64,000 nucleotides of DNA from Pseudoalteromonas citrea (GTDB lineage Bacteria > Pseudomonadota > Gammaproteobacteria > Enterobacterales > Alteromonadaceae): positions 558,001-622,000 of the forward strand of contig NZ_AHBZ03000014.1 in NCBI RefSeq assembly GCF_000238375.3, in the 5' to 3' direction. The translations under genes were made by a program, and so were the position numbers. This document shows positions 9,819 to 19,754 of the stretch, piece after piece; within the stretch, counting starts at the first letter, position 1; each line of letters opens with the position of its first letter. Below the pieces are notes generated by a model. It was not told the origin of the DNA. It did no database searches and saw only the letters and a program-made list of their open reading frames with translations.

Positions 9819-11105
9819 CTACTCTGAGACAGCTTTATCTTGACCACTATTTTCATAAATCAAGATAGGGTCTGATTCACCCTTTATTACTGTTTCATCA
9901 ACAACCACCTTACTGACATTGTCAATTGATGGCAGTTCATACATAGTATTAAGCAACACACCTTCAACTATTGAACGCAGACCACGTGCACCTGTTTTAC
10001 GCTCCATGGCTTTATGAGCAATCGCCTTGAGTGCATCTTCACGGAACTCCAAGTCAACATCTTCCATTTGGAACAACTTAGCGAACTGTTTAGTTAGTGC
10101 GTTCTTTGGTTCGTTCAGTATTTGAATTAACGCATCTTCATCAAGCTCTGTGAGTGTTGCCACAACAGGTAGACGACCAATAAACTCTGGGATCAAACCA
10201 TATTTAACAAGATCTTCTGGCTCTACATCTTTAAACGTTTCACTTAAAGAACGTGAAGAGTCTTCAGACTTGACTTGCGCGCCAAATCCAATCCCGGCAT
10301 TTTTATGGCTACGTTGGTCGATAACCTTATCTAATCCTGCAAATGCACCACCGCAAATAAACAATATCTTAGATGTATCAACCTGCAAAAACTCTTGTTG
10401 CGGATGCTTACGGCCACCTTGTGGTGGTACTGAAGCAACAGTCCCTTCAATTAGTTTCAATAGTGCTTGTTGTACACCTTCACCAGACACATCTCTGGTG
10501 ATAGATGGGTTATCAGACTTTCTTGAAATCTTATCGATTTCATCAATGTAAACAATACCACGTTGTGCTTTTTCAACGTCATAGTCACATTTTTGGAGAA
10601 GTTTTTGGATAATATTCTCAACATCTTCCCCCACATAACCCGCTTCGGTTAATGTAGTAGCATCTGCCATAGTAAATGGCACATCCAGCAACCTCGCAAG
10701 TGTCTCTGCTAGTAATGTCTTACCACTACCTGTTGGACCTATCAAAAGAATGTTACTTTTGCTAAGTTCAACATCACCTTTGGCAGAACCTTGGTTCTTC
10801 AAGCGCTTATAGTGGTTATATACTGCAACAGACAGCACTTTTTTTGCGTGCTCTTGCCCGATAACGTAATCATCTAAATGATTACGAATTTCTTTTGGCA
10901 CTGGTAATTTATCTGCTGCGTCATGCTTCGGCGCAATATCTTTAATTTCTTCACGAATAATGTCGTTACACAGATCAACGCATTCATCACAAATATAAAC
11001 AGAAGGTCCCGCAATTAACTTACGTACTTCATGTTGGCTCTTACCGCAAAACGAACAATATAAGAGTTTGTTACTTTTGTCGCCGTCTGTTGGAGTGTCG
11101 GACAT
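9819..11105 (-). CDS. clpX: ClpX, ATP-dependent unfoldase of ClpXP
   Basis: ClpX is a hexameric AAA+ unfoldase that recognises tagged substrates (including ssrA-tagged proteins) and feeds them to ClpP. The 428-residue protein has an N-terminal C4 zinc-binding domain with Cys17, Cys20, Cys39 and Cys42. Walker A (GPTGSGKT) is near residue 123. The pore loop GYVGEDVEN and Walker B (VYIDEIDKI) follow, with the usual ClpX C-terminal domain. It lies 121 bases downstream of clpP on the same strand, the conserved clpP-clpX operon, and is followed by a strong terminator. Confidence 0.98.
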   Translation of the reverse strand: MSDTPTDGDKSNKLLYCSFCGKSQHEVRKLIAGPSVYICDECVDLCNDIIREEIKDIAPKHDAADKLPVPKEIRNHLDDYVIGQEHAKKVLSVAVYNHYKRLKNQGSAKGDVELSKSNILLIGPTGSGKTLLAETLARLLDVPFTMADATTLTEAGYVGEDVENIIQKLLQKCDYDVEKAQRGIVYIDEIDKISRKSDNPSITRDVSGEGVQQALLKLIEGTVASVPPQGGRKHPQQEFLQVDTSKILFICGGAFAGLDKVIDQRSHKNAGIGFGAQVKSEDSSRSLSETFKDVEPEDLVKYGLIPEFIGRLPVVATLTELDEDALIQILNEPKNALTKQFAKLFQMEDVDLEFREDALKAIAHKAMERKTGARGLRSIVEGVLLNTMYELPSIDNVSKVVVDETVIKGESDPILIYENSGQDKAVSE

Positions 11106-11226
11106 TCAGCTACCTCATTTTCTATTAGTTATCCCGTTAGATAACCATCTACAATGTCTTCACTATACCAAATATTTTTCAATTTGGCATAGTCGGGATT
11201 GCGATAACATCGCATTCCTTATTTGT

Positions 11227-11844
11227 TTATTTAAGTTCTCGACGCGTATGAACTGCATCAATAAGACCATATTCCACTGCTTCATGCGCATTCATGAAAT
11301 TATCTCGGTCAGTATCACCTGCTAGCACTTCATAAGGCTGCCCAGTGTGTTCAGCCATTAATCTATTCAGTTTTTCCTTAATAGACAAAATTTCTTTCGC
11401 ATGGATTTCAAAATCAGATGCCTGACCCTGGAAGCCACCTAATGGCTGATGGATCATCACGCGCGAATTTGGCAAACAATATCGCTTACCCTTCGCACCA
11501 CCTGATAATAAAAATGCGCCCATGCTTGCCGCTTGACCAACACACACCGTACTAACATCTGGTTTGATAAAGTTCATCGTGTCGTATATCGACATCCCCG
11601 CAGTGACTGAACCACCTGGTGAATTGATATACAAGAAAATGTCTTTATCAGGGCTCTCTGATTCCAAGAATAATAGCTGAGCTACAATCAAATTAGCCAT
11701 TTGATCTTCAACTTGTCCAGTTAAGAAAATAATACGTTCTTTTAACAAACGTGAAAATATATCAAAAGAGCGCTCACCTTTAGCTGTTTGCTCAACAACC
11801 ATAGGTACTAATGCATTGAAAGGATCGATCATACCGTCGTTCAT
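11227..11844 (-). CDS. clpP: ClpP, proteolytic subunit of Clp proteases
   Basis: ClpP is the tetradecameric serine protease chamber that partners ClpX and ClpA. The catalytic Ser lies in GQAASMGAF and the His in MIHQPLGG. The family sequences [20 protein letters not shown] and [19 protein letters not shown] are present. I prefer the ATG at 11844, since AAGGA is 9 bases upstream. The ATG at 11853 would abut the ribosome site, though it adds only three residues. The product is then 205 residues (E. coli precursor 207), with a short N-terminal propeptide expected to be processed. It sits between tig and clpX. Confidence 0.97.
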   Translation of the reverse strand: MNDGMIDPFNALVPMVVEQTAKGERSFDIFSRLLKERIIFLTGQVEDQMANLIVAQLLFLESESPDKDIFLYINSPGGSVTAGMSIYDTMNFIKPDVSTVCVGQAASMGAFLLSGGAKGKRYCLPNSRVMIHQPLGGFQGQASDFEIHAKEILSIKEKLNRLMAEHTGQPYEVLAGDTDRDNFMNAHEAVEYGLIDAVHTRRELK

Positions 11845-11916
11845 ATTTTTCATTCCTTATGCGCAGCGATACTTTGGATAGTGCTGCGAATTGGTTGGTC
11901 TTGGTAGCCTAAAAAC

Positions 11917-11961
11917 TAAAAAGGCTCGGACACGCTGCAAATTTGCAGAATGTCACGAGCC
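11917..11961 (-). terminator. tig terminator
   Basis: On the minus strand, GGCTCG plus GACA pairs with TGTC plus CGAGCC around an inner palindrome. It is followed by T5 and another T-rich stretch. It lies 35 bases after the tig stop and partly separates tig from clpP. Confidence 0.8.
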
Positions 11962-11997
11962 ATTAAATCGTTAGCTTAGCGTTAAGTCAATGACTTA

Positions 11998-13302
11998 TTA
12001 CGCACCTTGCTGAGGATTCATGATGTCATCAAACGCTTTCTCAACGTCAGTAACAGATGCAGCAGCTAAAATAGACTCAACGGCTTGCTCTTCCATTGCT
12101 ACGTTACGCATTTGTTGCATCATCTGTTCATTGCCTTTGTAGTAGGCAACAACTTCAGTTGGATCTTCGTATGCAGAGGCAACAGTTGCAATTAACTCTT
12201 CAACTTTTGCATCATCTACTGTGATCTCGTTTGCTTTAATAACTTCACCTAGTAATAGGCCAGTTTTAACACGCGTTACAGCTTGTTCATGGAACAATTC
12301 AGCTGGTAGCTCAGGCATATTTTGCGCGTTGCCACCAAAGCGTTGAGCCGCTTGTTGACGTAGTGCATCAATTTCTTGATCTACGAGTGCTTTTGGCACG
12401 TCTGTTTCGTTGTGCTCAAGAAGACCTTTGATAGCTTGATCTTTCACATTAGCTTTAACAGCTTGAGAAAGTTCACGCGTCATGTTTTTCTTCACTTCTT
12501 CTTTAAGTGCGTCAACACCACCTTCAGCAACACCAAACTTCACTGAAAACTCATCATTAAGCTCTGGAAGTTCTTGAACTTCTACTTTCTTAACAGTGAT
12601 CGTGAACTGTGCAGGCTTACCTTTTAGGTTTTCTGCATGGTATTCTTCAGGGAATGTTACGTCAGCAACAACTTCTTCGCCCGCTTTTTTACCAATGATG
12701 TTGTCTTCGAAACCTGGGATCATACGACCTTGTCCAAGCTCAAGTGGGAAGTCTTCAGCTTTTCCACCTTCAAATACTTCACCATCTACAGTACCAACGA
12801 AATCAACTGTTACACGGTCGTTTTCACCAGCAGCTGCATCGCTTTCTGCCCAATCAGCATGTTGCTTACGAAGCGTTTCTAGCATATTTGCTAGGTCTGC
12901 ATCAGTTACGTCAACAACTGGCTTTTCAACAGCGATTTTGTCTAGATCTTTAATCGCTACTTCTGGGTATACTTCAAATGTTGCATCGAATTCAAGATCT
13001 TTACCAGCTTCTAATGACTTAGGTGCAAAAGTTGGTGCACCGGCTGGGTTGATTTTTTCAGCAACAATTGCATCAATATAGTTACGTTGCATGATATCGC
13101 CTGCAACTTCTTGACGCACTGCAGCACCAAAACGCTTTGTGATCACAGACACTGGTACTTTACCAGGACGGAAACCGTCGATACGCTGAGTTTTTGACAG
13201 TTGTTGTAAGCGTTTTTTAACTTCAGTCTCAACGTTCTCTGCAGGAACGGTGATAGTCAGACGGCGCTCAAGGCCTTGAGTCGTCTCAACAGAAACTTGC
13301 AT
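11998..13302 (-). CDS. tig: trigger factor (ribosome-bound chaperone)
   Basis: Trigger factor binds ribosomal protein L23 at the exit tunnel and shields nascent chains. The 434-residue length is typical (E. coli 432). The N-terminal ribosome-binding domain contains the signature GFRPGKVP near 45-52. The FKBP-type prolyl isomerase domain lies at about 150-245 ([26 protein letters not shown]). The C-terminal helical chaperone arms follow. It is the first gene of the tig-clpP-clpX-lon-hupB-ppiD cluster, with a leader of about 165 bases and a good -10 upstream. Confidence 0.98.
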   Translation of the reverse strand: MQVSVETTQGLERRLTITVPAENVETEVKKRLQQLSKTQRIDGFRPGKVPVSVITKRFGAAVRQEVAGDIMQRNYIDAIVAEKINPAGAPTFAPKSLEAGKDLEFDATFEVYPEVAIKDLDKIAVEKPVVDVTDADLANMLETLRKQHADWAESDAAAGENDRVTVDFVGTVDGEVFEGGKAEDFPLELGQGRMIPGFEDNIIGKKAGEEVVADVTFPEEYHAENLKGKPAQFTITVKKVEVQELPELNDEFSVKFGVAEGGVDALKEEVKKNMTRELSQAVKANVKDQAIKGLLEHNETDVPKALVDQEIDALRQQAAQRFGGNAQNMPELPAELFHEQAVTRVKTGLLLGEVIKANEITVDDAKVEELIATVASAYEDPTEVVAYYKGNEQMMQQMRNVAMEEQAVESILAAASVTDVEKAFDDIMNPQQGA

Positions 13303-13468
13303 GATTTACCTCAATCTTCAATTTTGGGCGACAACGCGCCTTCCTTACAAACAAGTGATCCACCCTGTCAAAATTATGCTAAAAACGAAACTTCGCTTAA
13401 AGACTAATTACAGGAGTGACCCTTGCTGCCTGCCCTTACTGGGCGCTATGTTTAATAATAGACGCGGC

Positions 13469-13496
13469 ATTATAACCTATAAAATTCGATAGTCGA
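13469..13496 (-). promoter_or_regulatory. candidate sigma70 promoter of tig
   Basis: A perfect TATAAT -10 on the minus strand (13469-13474) has a weaker TCGACT -35 (13491-13496) 16 bases away. The predicted transcript would have a leader of about 160 bases. Inside the leader is a second possible -35 (TTGACA) with no good -10. Confidence 0.45.
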
Positions 13497-13581
13497 GTCA
13501 TGAAAAGAAATTAATAAGGAATAAAGAGTTAAGTGGTTAAAATATGATTGAATAAGATGAATTTTGAAATTTATGGGGAGA

Positions 13582-13658
13582 TGGTCGGCGATGCAGGATT
13601 TGAACCTGCGACCCCTTGGACCCAAACCAAGTGCGCTACCAAACTGCGCTAATCGCCG
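13582..13658 (-). tRNA. tRNA-Pro (anticodon UGG)
   Basis: A 77-base cloverleaf with encoded CCA. The acceptor is CGGCGAT/ATCGCCG, the anticodon loop TTTGGGT sits between CTTGG and CCAAG, and the T loop is normal. It is the last gene of the tRNA operon and one of three near-identical copies. Confidence 0.95.
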
Positions 13659-13684
13659 ATAATATAAAGCTGTTTTTTGAAAAG

Positions 13685-13761
13685 TGGTCGGCGATGCAGG
13701 ATTTGAACCTGCGACCCCTTGGACCCAAACCAAGTGCGCTACCAAACTGCGCTAATCGCCG
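13685..13761 (-). tRNA. tRNA-Pro (anticodon UGG), second copy
   Basis: The sequence is the same as the copies at 13582 and 14018 over the whole 77 bases, with encoded CCA and anticodon TGG. It lies about 26 bases before the last copy. Confidence 0.95.
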
Positions 13762-13782
13762 ACTTTATATTTTCAATGTAGA

Positions 13783-13859
13783 TGGGGCGACTGATGGGGC
13801 TCGAACCCACGACAACCGGAATCACAATCCAGGGCTCTACCAACTGAGCTACAGCCGCC
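13783..13859 (-). tRNA. tRNA-His (anticodon GUG)
   Basis: The cloverleaf carries the extra 5' G(-1) and discriminator C that identify tRNA-His. The anticodon GTG lies in the loop TTGTGAT, the acceptor is GCGGCTG/CAGTCGC (one G-U pair), and CCA is encoded. Confidence 0.95.
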
Positions 13860-13887
13860 ACTACATAGAGTCTTACTAATTTTAAAA

Positions 13888-13964
<77 letters not shown>

Positions 13965-14017
13965 ATCGTCAGAACCATGTTCTTCCTTACTTTCTCTTTA
14001 AAATAAAAGAGAGAAAG

Positions 14018-14094
14018 TGGTCGGCGATGCAGGATTTGAACCTGCGACCCCTTGGACCCAAACCAAGTGCGCTACCAAACTGCGCTAATCGCCG
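14018..14094 (-). tRNA. tRNA-Pro (anticodon UGG), promoter-proximal copy
   Basis: First gene of the tRNA operon in transcription order. It is the same 77-base tRNA-Pro(UGG) with encoded CCA. The order of transcription is Pro, Arg, His, Pro, Pro. Confidence 0.95.
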
Positions 14095-14140
14095 TTACCA
14101 TTTTTGTTGTTTCGGAGAGTCCTCGTTGACAACGGGGTGC

Positions 14141-14169
14141 ATAATAGTGATTTGACCGAGGTAGGTCAA
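14141..14169 (-). promoter_or_regulatory. sigma70 promoter of the tRNA operon
   Basis: On the minus strand, TTGACC (-35, 14164-14169), a 17-base spacer and TATTAT (-10, 14141-14146) are followed by a GC-rich discriminator (GCACCCCG). That discriminator type is typical of stringently controlled stable-RNA promoters. The start point would be about 40 bases before the first tRNA-Pro. Confidence 0.85.
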
Positions 14170-14436
14170 ACACTTTTTTAAAAAAACATTCCAACTGCCT
14201 ACTTTTACCTCAAAAAGTACAATTTTTGGATCAGTTTGCTGAAAATTATACAGTTTTTGATGTTTCTCTGAATATCTACTTATATTAAAGTTGCTTTGTT
14301 TTGATTGTTCCTTGGCCCAGTCATGCTTTTTATGAGAAAATACTTACATTGCTTCACTAATATTCAGTGGCAATTTCAGAGCAACCCCTTTACGCTCTTT
14401 ATCGTTCAAGTTTTTAACTCCTAATAAAGGTCAACC
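14170..14436. other. intergenic region between tRNA promoter and folD
   Basis: AT-rich spacer between two divergent units. It must hold the folD promoter, but I see no convincing hexamer pair. An AAAGG ribosome site precedes the folD ATG. I saw no RNA gene, repeat or small ORF with coding character. Confidence 0.5.
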
Positions 14437-15291
14437 ATGACGGCAAACATCATAGATGGTAAGGCTATCGCCAAACAGGTTCGTAACACAGTCACGAAAC
14501 GTGTAGAACAAAGAATAGAGCAAGGCCTGCGGGCACCAGGACTTGCAGTAGTCCTCGTCGGTCAAGATCCGGCAAGCCAAGTTTATGTAGGCTCTAAACG
14601 TAAAGCCTGCGATGAAGTTGGCTTTATATCTAAATCTTTCGACCTTCCAGGCGATACCAGCGAAGCGCAATTGTTAGAGCTTGTTGACTCATTGAACAAT
14701 GACCCTGAGGTAGATGGCATTTTGGTACAACTCCCCTTGCCAGAAAACTTAGATGCAGAAAAAGTATTAGAACGTATTCACCCGCATAAAGATGTTGACG
14801 GGTTTCACCCATATAACATTGGCAGACTAGCACAACGTATGCCTGCGCTGCGCCCGTGTACACCTAAAGGGATCATTACGCTGCTCGATTCTACAGGCGT
14901 GCGCTATAAAGGTATGCACGCTGTCGTGGTGGGTGCATCCAACATAGTTGGTCGCCCTATGTCTCTAGAGCTATTATTAGCTGGCTGTACAACAACAGTA
15001 TGTCATAAATTCACTAAAGATTTAGAAGCACATGTACGACGCGCTGATCTATTAGTTGTTGCGGTAGGTAAACCTGAGTTTATCCCTGGTGACTGGGTGA
15101 AAGAAGGTGCAATGGTTATTGATGTGGGTATTAACCGATTAGAGTCGGGCAAATTAGTTGGTGACGTGCAATATGATGTCGCCGAGCAGCAAGCAAGCTT
15201 TATAACACCTGTTCCTGGTGGTGTTGGCCCGATGACAGTTGCAAGCTTAATTGAAAATACGCTTGAAGCATGCGAAAAATATCACAGTTAA
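14437..15291 (+). CDS. folD: bifunctional methylenetetrahydrofolate dehydrogenase/cyclohydrolase
   Basis: FolD interconverts 5,10-methylene-, methenyl- and 10-formyl-tetrahydrofolate, supplying one-carbon units for purines and formyl-Met. The protein has 284 residues (E. coli 288). The catalytic region contains [13 protein letters not shown], where Lys is the conserved catalytic residue, and the QLPLP motif. The NADP Rossmann part contains [12 protein letters not shown], and the C-terminal signature [11 protein letters not shown] is intact. It stands next to the tRNA cluster, transcribed divergently from it. A hairpin with only a short T tract follows the stop. Confidence 0.97.
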   Translation: MTANIIDGKAIAKQVRNTVTKRVEQRIEQGLRAPGLAVVLVGQDPASQVYVGSKRKACDEVGFISKSFDLPGDTSEAQLLELVDSLNNDPEVDGILVQLPLPENLDAEKVLERIHPHKDVDGFHPYNIGRLAQRMPALRPCTPKGIITLLDSTGVRYKGMHAVVVGASNIVGRPMSLELLLAGCTTTVCHKFTKDLEAHVRRADLLVVAVGKPEFIPGDWVKEGAMVIDVGINRLESGKLVGDVQYDVAEQQASFITPVPGGVGPMTVASLIENTLEACEKYHS

Positions 15292-15322
15292 CATAATGTA
15301 CTAACTTCATACACCCTAAATA

Positions 15323-15350
15323 TGGCCGCAAACACCATGCGGCTATATTA
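15323..15350 (+). terminator. possible folD terminator
   Basis: A stem TGGCCGCA/TGCGGCTA (one G-U pair, 7-base loop) is followed by an interrupted AT tract rather than a clean U run. Weak candidate. Confidence 0.35.
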
Positions 15351-15396
15351 TAGATACGCCTATAATCCACGATACGAAGCGCTGTCATTAGCAGCT

Positions 15397-15825
15397 TTAA
15401 GTAATGTCCTCTTCCCCACCCAGTGGCTTATCTTTTTCGCGCTCAGCGCCTTTTTGATATTCTTCAGTCATTTCCTTTTCTATTAGTTCCCGTTGCTCTT
15501 GGTATTCTTCTTGAGAAATAGTGCCATTAGCAAGTAATTTATCGAGCTCATCCAGTTTTGCACGCAACTCATCTACCTTTTCTTTACTGACCCCCATCCG
15601 ATTTAACAGTAAGGCTTCTTTCATTTGACCTAAGAATGAGTCATCTTTTGAGTAAACCGAGACATTTTTGTTTTGGAGTGACTTTGTCATTTCGGAGGGC
15701 GTATAAGTTGCCATCTCTTTGGCAAATTCTTGCCGCTCTTGTGGCGCTTGTGGCTGGCTTTTTTCACTCTGAGGGGCTTGCTTCACTTGGAAGCTTGATT
15801 CTGTGGTGCTTCTGAACAATAACAT
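15397..15825 (-). CDS. hypothetical protein with SHOCT-like C-terminal segment
   Basis: A 142-residue hydrophilic protein with no recognised enzyme domain. The first 50 residues are Gln/Pro/Ser-rich and look disordered. The region 85-130 is charged and helical (KVDELRAKLDELDKLL, then NGTISQEEYQEQRELIEKEM). It resembles the short SHOCT-type helical hairpin (L..L...G.IS.EEY...). There is no signal peptide or membrane segment. It lies 70 bases downstream of aroC on the same strand, so it could be co-transcribed. Codon use and composition look native. The function is unknown; the SHOCT similarity is only by eye. Confidence 0.6.
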   Translation of the reverse strand: MLLFRSTTESSFQVKQAPQSEKSQPQAPQERQEFAKEMATYTPSEMTKSLQNKNVSVYSKDDSFLGQMKEALLLNRMGVSKEKVDELRAKLDELDKLLANGTISQEEYQEQRELIEKEMTEEYQKGAEREKDKPLGGEEDIT

Positions 15826-15895
15826 GCTGATCTCCTTATTTACCTAGAAAGAGACCAGCAAGTAATACGCCACAATGTAGTAGTATCAAAAATTA

Positions 15896-16996
15896 TTAAT
15901 CTATTTGGCCTTTAATTGGCCCATGAGCCAAATTAACATTGGGGTTTTGCCCACGCTGGCGTAATACATGATCCATTAAAGTAATGGCCACCATTGCTTC
16001 AGCAATAGGAATAGCACGAATACCGACACACGGATCATGTCGACCTTTGGTAACAATCTCTACGGATTCGTTTGACGTATTAATACTTTGGCCTGGTATT
16101 GTAATACTAGACGTTGGTTTCAACGCAATAGACGCAACAATTTCTTGCCCTGTCGAAATACCAGCAAGTACCCCACCAGCATGATTACTTGTAAAACCCT
16201 CTGGGGTTAATTCATCGCGGTGCTCAGAGCCTTTTTGCGTAATACAGTCAAAGCCATCGCCAATCTCAACCCCTTTAACAGCATTAATACTCATCAATGA
16301 GTGCGCCAGCTCAGCGTCTAATCTATCAAAAACAGGCTCACCTAAACCAACTGGCACATTTTTAGCAACAACCGTTACTTTAGCTCCAACCGAGTCACCT
16401 TGCTTTTTAAGATCTCGCATATATTCATCGAGTGCATCCAATTTAGTCGGATCGGGAAAGAAAAACGGATTATGCTCTACTTGTAACCAGTCAAACTGCT
16501 CAGCACTGATAGGACCAAGTTGAGATAAACATGCGTTAACCTCAATCCCATGTACCTGCTTTAAATATTTTTTTGCAATGCCACCTGCGGCAACACGAAT
16601 AGCGGTTTCTCGAGCAGATGAACGTCCACCCCCTCGATAATCTCGATGTCCATACTTATGCCAGTACGTATAGTCCCCATGGCCCGGTCTAAACGTTTCA
16701 GCTATTTTTCCATAATCTTTTGAACGTTGATCCGTATTTTCAATTAATAAACCGATACTCGTGCCCGTTGTCTTGCCTTCGAAGACACCAGAAAGAATTT
16801 TAATTTCATCGCCTTCGCGTCGTTGTGTGGTATATCTGCTTTGACCAGGCTTACGCCTATCTAAGTCAAACTGCAGATCTGCTTCGCACAGCTCTAAGCC
16901 TGCTGGCACACCATCCACTACACCGCCTAAAGCAAGACCATGACTTTCACCAAATGTACTTACTTTGAATAGCTGTCCTATACTGTTACCTGCCAT
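15896..16996 (-). CDS. aroC: chorismate synthase
   Basis: AroC converts 5-enolpyruvylshikimate-3-phosphate to chorismate using reduced FMN, the last common step of aromatic biosynthesis. The 366-residue length is typical (E. coli 361). The family signatures [18 protein letters not shown] (near 16-33), [21 protein letters not shown] and [17 protein letters not shown] are all present. The C-terminal [17 protein letters not shown] is also intact. It is downstream of prmB with a 73-base gap, the prmB-aroC order seen in E. coli. Its product feeds PheA and TyrA, also encoded in this window. Confidence 0.98.
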   Translation of the reverse strand: MAGNSIGQLFKVSTFGESHGLALGGVVDGVPAGLELCEADLQFDLDRRKPGQSRYTTQRREGDEIKILSGVFEGKTTGTSIGLLIENTDQRSKDYGKIAETFRPGHGDYTYWHKYGHRDYRGGGRSSARETAIRVAAGGIAKKYLKQVHGIEVNACLSQLGPISAEQFDWLQVEHNPFFFPDPTKLDALDEYMRDLKKQGDSVGAKVTVVAKNVPVGLGEPVFDRLDAELAHSLMSINAVKGVEIGDGFDCITQKGSEHRDELTPEGFTSNHAGGVLAGISTGQEIVASIALKPTSSITIPGQSINTSNESVEIVTKGRHDPCVGIRAIPIAEAMVAITLMDHVLRQRGQNPNVNLAHGPIKGQID

Positions 16997-17069
16997 TACT
17001 CCTCCTCATTCCAAATGACATTGCCTAGCGCTGCTGTGTTACCAAATCAGCTCTAGCGTTTAATCAGCC

Positions 17070-18005
17070 TTAGCGATTAAAGTACTCAACTAATTGCTGT
17101 TTCGAGATCATAAATACCCCAAGGCCACCACGCTCAAAATCAAGCCAAGTAAAAGGCGCCTCTGGATATAAAGCATCCATATGTACCATAGAATTACCCA
17201 CCTCGACAAATAATAGGCCCTGATCTGTTAAGTGCTCAGCAGCCTCCATCAAAATAGTGCGGGTTACATCTAAGCCATCATCTCCCGATGACAACCCAAG
17301 TTCAGGCTCATGATGAAATTCATCAGGTAAATCTTCCATGTCTTCAGCATCAACATAAGGAGGGTTAGCCACTATAAGGTCGTATTTTTGCCCTGGAACG
17401 CCGCTAAATACATCAGACTGAATAGCAAAAACTCGGTCATACAGCATATGTTCGCTAATATTGATATTAGCCACTTCCAGCGCATCATATGAAATATCGA
17501 CCGCGTCGACTTGTGCATCATCAAATTTATTAGCGAGTGCGATTGCAATACATGCTGACCCTGTACACATATCTAAAATACGCGTAACAGGTTGAGAATC
17601 AGATAGCCATGGCGCAAATCTACTATCTATCAATTCTGCAAATGGAGAGCGCGGGATCAATACACGCTCATCAACATAAAATGGTAACCCTGCAAACCAA
17701 GCTTGATTGGTTAAATAAGGGACAGGTGTTCTATCTTCGACTCTTGCTACAATATAACTCATCAGTCGAATTTTCTCGGTACGCGTTAACTTAGCTTGCA
17801 TCAACTCAGTTGGCGCATCTAATGGTAAGTTCAAAATTGGCAACACTAGGCTAACAGCTTCATCCCACGCATTATCGGTGCCATGCCCAAAGAATAACCC
17901 ATGACTAACAAATTGACTCGTAGTCCAACGTAGCCAATCCTGGATGGTCAATAATTCACTATACGCCTCTTCGGCAATCTCTTCGGTGATCTGTAATTCA
18001 CTCAT
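17070..18005 (-). CDS. prmB: ribosomal protein L3 N5-glutamine methyltransferase
   Basis: PrmB methylates a glutamine of ribosomal protein L3 using SAM. The SAM-binding motif is [17 protein letters not shown] and the glutamine-methyltransferase motif is [11 protein letters not shown] (NPPY). The N-terminal helical domain precedes them. The ATG at 18005 (MSELQITEE) gives 311 residues, nearly the E. coli length of 310. An upstream TTG at 18017 would add four residues but needs a rarer start. The gene is upstream of aroC and divergent from smrB, the same neighbourhood as in E. coli, which separates it from the related release-factor enzyme PrmC. Confidence 0.95.
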   Translation of the reverse strand: MSELQITEEIAEEAYSELLTIQDWLRWTTSQFVSHGLFFGHGTDNAWDEAVSLVLPILNLPLDAPTELMQAKLTRTEKIRLMSYIVARVEDRTPVPYLTNQAWFAGLPFYVDERVLIPRSPFAELIDSRFAPWLSDSQPVTRILDMCTGSACIAIALANKFDDAQVDAVDISYDALEVANINISEHMLYDRVFAIQSDVFSGVPGQKYDLIVANPPYVDAEDMEDLPDEFHHEPELGLSSGDDGLDVTRTILMEAAEHLTDQGLLFVEVGNSMVHMDALYPEAPFTWLDFERGGLGVFMISKQQLVEYFNR

Positions 18006-18097
18006 TGCGTGTCTCAATTTAATGGTACTTAATAAGGTTATTGTAACGGTTTTTACGCTAGGTTTTTACGCTTTTTTTATTTAGAATGCGCTAATAA

Positions 18098-18649
18098 ATG
18101 CTGCAAGATGTGAATTCTATGACCGATGAAGATGATTTTAATTTATTCCGCCAATCGATTACAGGCGCTAAAGAGATAAAACAAGATACCGTACGCTTTA
18201 AGAAACCGGTGAAAACTCACATGGGAGAAGCACTCGCTGAACAGACCAAACAACATCAAGCGGAATTCTATTTTTCTGATGAATATATTCCAGATATTGA
18301 TACCCATGGAACGGTCAATTATGTTCGTCCTGGTGCAGACAAATATTTAGCTAAGCAACTACGTCGAGGCGATTTTGCCCCAGAGTTAATGCTTGACTTG
18401 CACGGCTTAAATAAAGACCGCGCAAAAGACGAACTTGCCGCATTGATCCATGCTTGTAAAAAACAACATTATTACTGTGCATGTATTGTGCATGGTATCG
18501 GTGAGCGTGTATTAAAGCATAAAGTGCCACAATATTTGGTACAGCACCCGGATATATTAGCAATACATCAAGCACCGCTAGAATATGGCGGTAAAGGTGC
18601 GGTGCTTATCTTAGTCGATTTACCTCAATCGGATGAGTTTAGGCGCTAA
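18098..18649 (+). CDS. smrB: SmrB, endonuclease acting at collided ribosomes
   Basis: In E. coli, SmrB cleaves mRNA at collided ribosomes to start rescue. The length is 183 residues, the same as E. coli YfcN/SmrB. The N-terminal extension (LFRQSITGAKEIKQDTVRF) matches the family's ribosome hook. The Smr domain occupies about 95-175 with DLHGLNKDRAKDEL, IVHGIGERVLK and HQAPLEYGGKGAVLILV. The conserved DLH and HG.G catalytic or RNA-binding motifs are intact. An alternative ATG at 18119 (MTDEDDFNLF) is possible; neither start has a good ribosome site. It is divergent from prmB, as in E. coli. Confidence 0.92.
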   Translation: MLQDVNSMTDEDDFNLFRQSITGAKEIKQDTVRFKKPVKTHMGEALAEQTKQHQAEFYFSDEYIPDIDTHGTVNYVRPGADKYLAKQLRRGDFAPELMLDLHGLNKDRAKDELAALIHACKKQHYYCACIVHGIGERVLKHKVPQYLVQHPDILAIHQAPLEYGGKGAVLILVDLPQSDEFRR

Positions 18650-18772
18650 TACTGACAATAATTCTGTAAAATAGCTGTAAATTTTCTAGCTGGGGTATTA
18701 CTAATACGTTATATTGTATTCTTATTGATGTAGTACTTACTTATATTAAGTAAGCAATAAAATAGGGTTACA

Positions 18773-19573
18773 ATGAACGAATTACTCAGTGCTGATCTAG
18801 CCATATTACTTATCGAGCCTTCCGCCACGCAAAGAAAGATTATTGCTAAAGAGCTGCAAGAAGAAGGCATCTCTAATATCGACTTTGCTGATTCACTTGA
18901 AAGCGCTAAAGCCATGTTAGCCACCAGTATTCCGGATCTCGTTATCTCTAGCCTGTATTTTAGTGATGGCACAGCTCAAGAACTGCAAGCATATATAAAT
19001 ACCGAGCTTAGTGAACATGGCGTCCCTTTTATGCTGGTGTCCAGTGAAACTCGAAAAGCTGAATTAGAAATATTTAAGCAGTCTGGCGTCATAGCTATCT
19101 TACCTAAGCCATTTAATAAAGTGCATTTAGGTCGAGCAATTAACGCCACATTGGACATTTTAGCACCGCAAGAGCTAGAGCTAGACCTTTATGACGTGCA
19201 TGATTTACGTATTCTCATCGTTGATGATTCTCGGCTTGCGCGCAATCACATACGCAGAGTGCTTACGAATCTCGGTGCCCAGCGCTTTTGTGAAGCTGAA
19301 GATGGTGCCCATGCCCTTAAGATATTACAAGAGCATATGTTCGACCTGATAGTCACAGACTACAATATGCCCTCAGTAAATGGACAAGAACTTACTGAAA
19401 CGATTCGTAACAGCGATGAGCATGCACATATTCCGGTATTAATGGTGACTTCAGAAGCTAACGATACACACTTAGCAAACATTGCACAATCTGGAGTCAA
19501 TGCAATGTGCGATAAACCTTTTGAGCCTGATACGGTCAAAAAGCTCATCTACCAACTACTAGATCAAGATTAA
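18773..19573 (+). CDS. tandem receiver-domain response regulator without output domain
   Basis: A 266-residue protein made of two CheY-like receivers. The first (about 5-125) lacks the phospho-Asp: the strand reads DLVISSLYFSDG, with Ser where Asp is expected, and the acidic pair at its start is IEPS. The second (about 142-265) is complete: LIVDDSRLAR, phospho-Asp in IVTDYNMPSVNG, VTSEA, and a final Lys in CDKPF. There is no DNA-binding or enzymatic output, so it probably acts by protein contacts, as other dual-receiver proteins do. AGGGTT lies just before the ATG. It is an isolated gene after smrB, with a hairpin terminator behind it. The partner kinase is unknown. Confidence 0.85.
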   Translation: MNELLSADLAILLIEPSATQRKIIAKELQEEGISNIDFADSLESAKAMLATSIPDLVISSLYFSDGTAQELQAYINTELSEHGVPFMLVSSETRKAELEIFKQSGVIAILPKPFNKVHLGRAINATLDILAPQELELDLYDVHDLRILIVDDSRLARNHIRRVLTNLGAQRFCEAEDGAHALKILQEHMFDLIVTDYNMPSVNGQELTETIRNSDEHAHIPVLMVTSEANDTHLANIAQSGVNAMCDKPFEPDTVKKLIYQLLDQD

Positions 19574-19596
19574 CCAATATTTAGTAAAACTGACCA

Positions 19597-19630
19597 GATG
19601 ACTGGTTAAATTTATTAATCAGTCATCTTT
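19597..19630 (+). terminator. terminator after tandem receiver gene
   Basis: A 13-bp stem with one G-U pair (19597-19609 with 19615-19627), loop ATTTA, is followed by TTTACATTT. It lies 24 bases past the stop codon. Confidence 0.55.
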
Positions 19631-19691
19631 ACATTTAAAACAGAAATCAAATAACCCTAAAAATATCAATAACATATAAAATAAATCAAGT

Positions 19692-19708
19692 TTGGCACAA
19701 CCTTTGTA
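19692..19708 (+). promoter_or_regulatory. sigma54-like -24/-12 promoter
   Basis: TTGGCAC (19692-19698) and TTGT (19704-19707) place GG and GT exactly 10 bases apart, as in the RpoN pattern TGGCAC-N5-TTGC. The only flaw is T for C at the -12 dinucleotide. A start near 19719 would leave a leader of about 35 bases before the ATG at 19755. Confidence 0.55.
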
Positions 19709-19754
19709 ATAGTTAATACGACTAATTAAATAACATATACAAAGGAACATCGTT

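Noticed and set aside
10150-10551. 133-codon plus-strand frame inside clpX
   Set aside because: Antisense to conserved clpX codons and Cys/Ser/Pro-rich in the manner of a reverse-strand shadow.
12596-13081. Long plus-strand open frame inside tig
   Set aside because: It lies wholly antisense to trigger factor, has no ribosome site, and its product has no recognisable domain. It is a shadow of the real gene.
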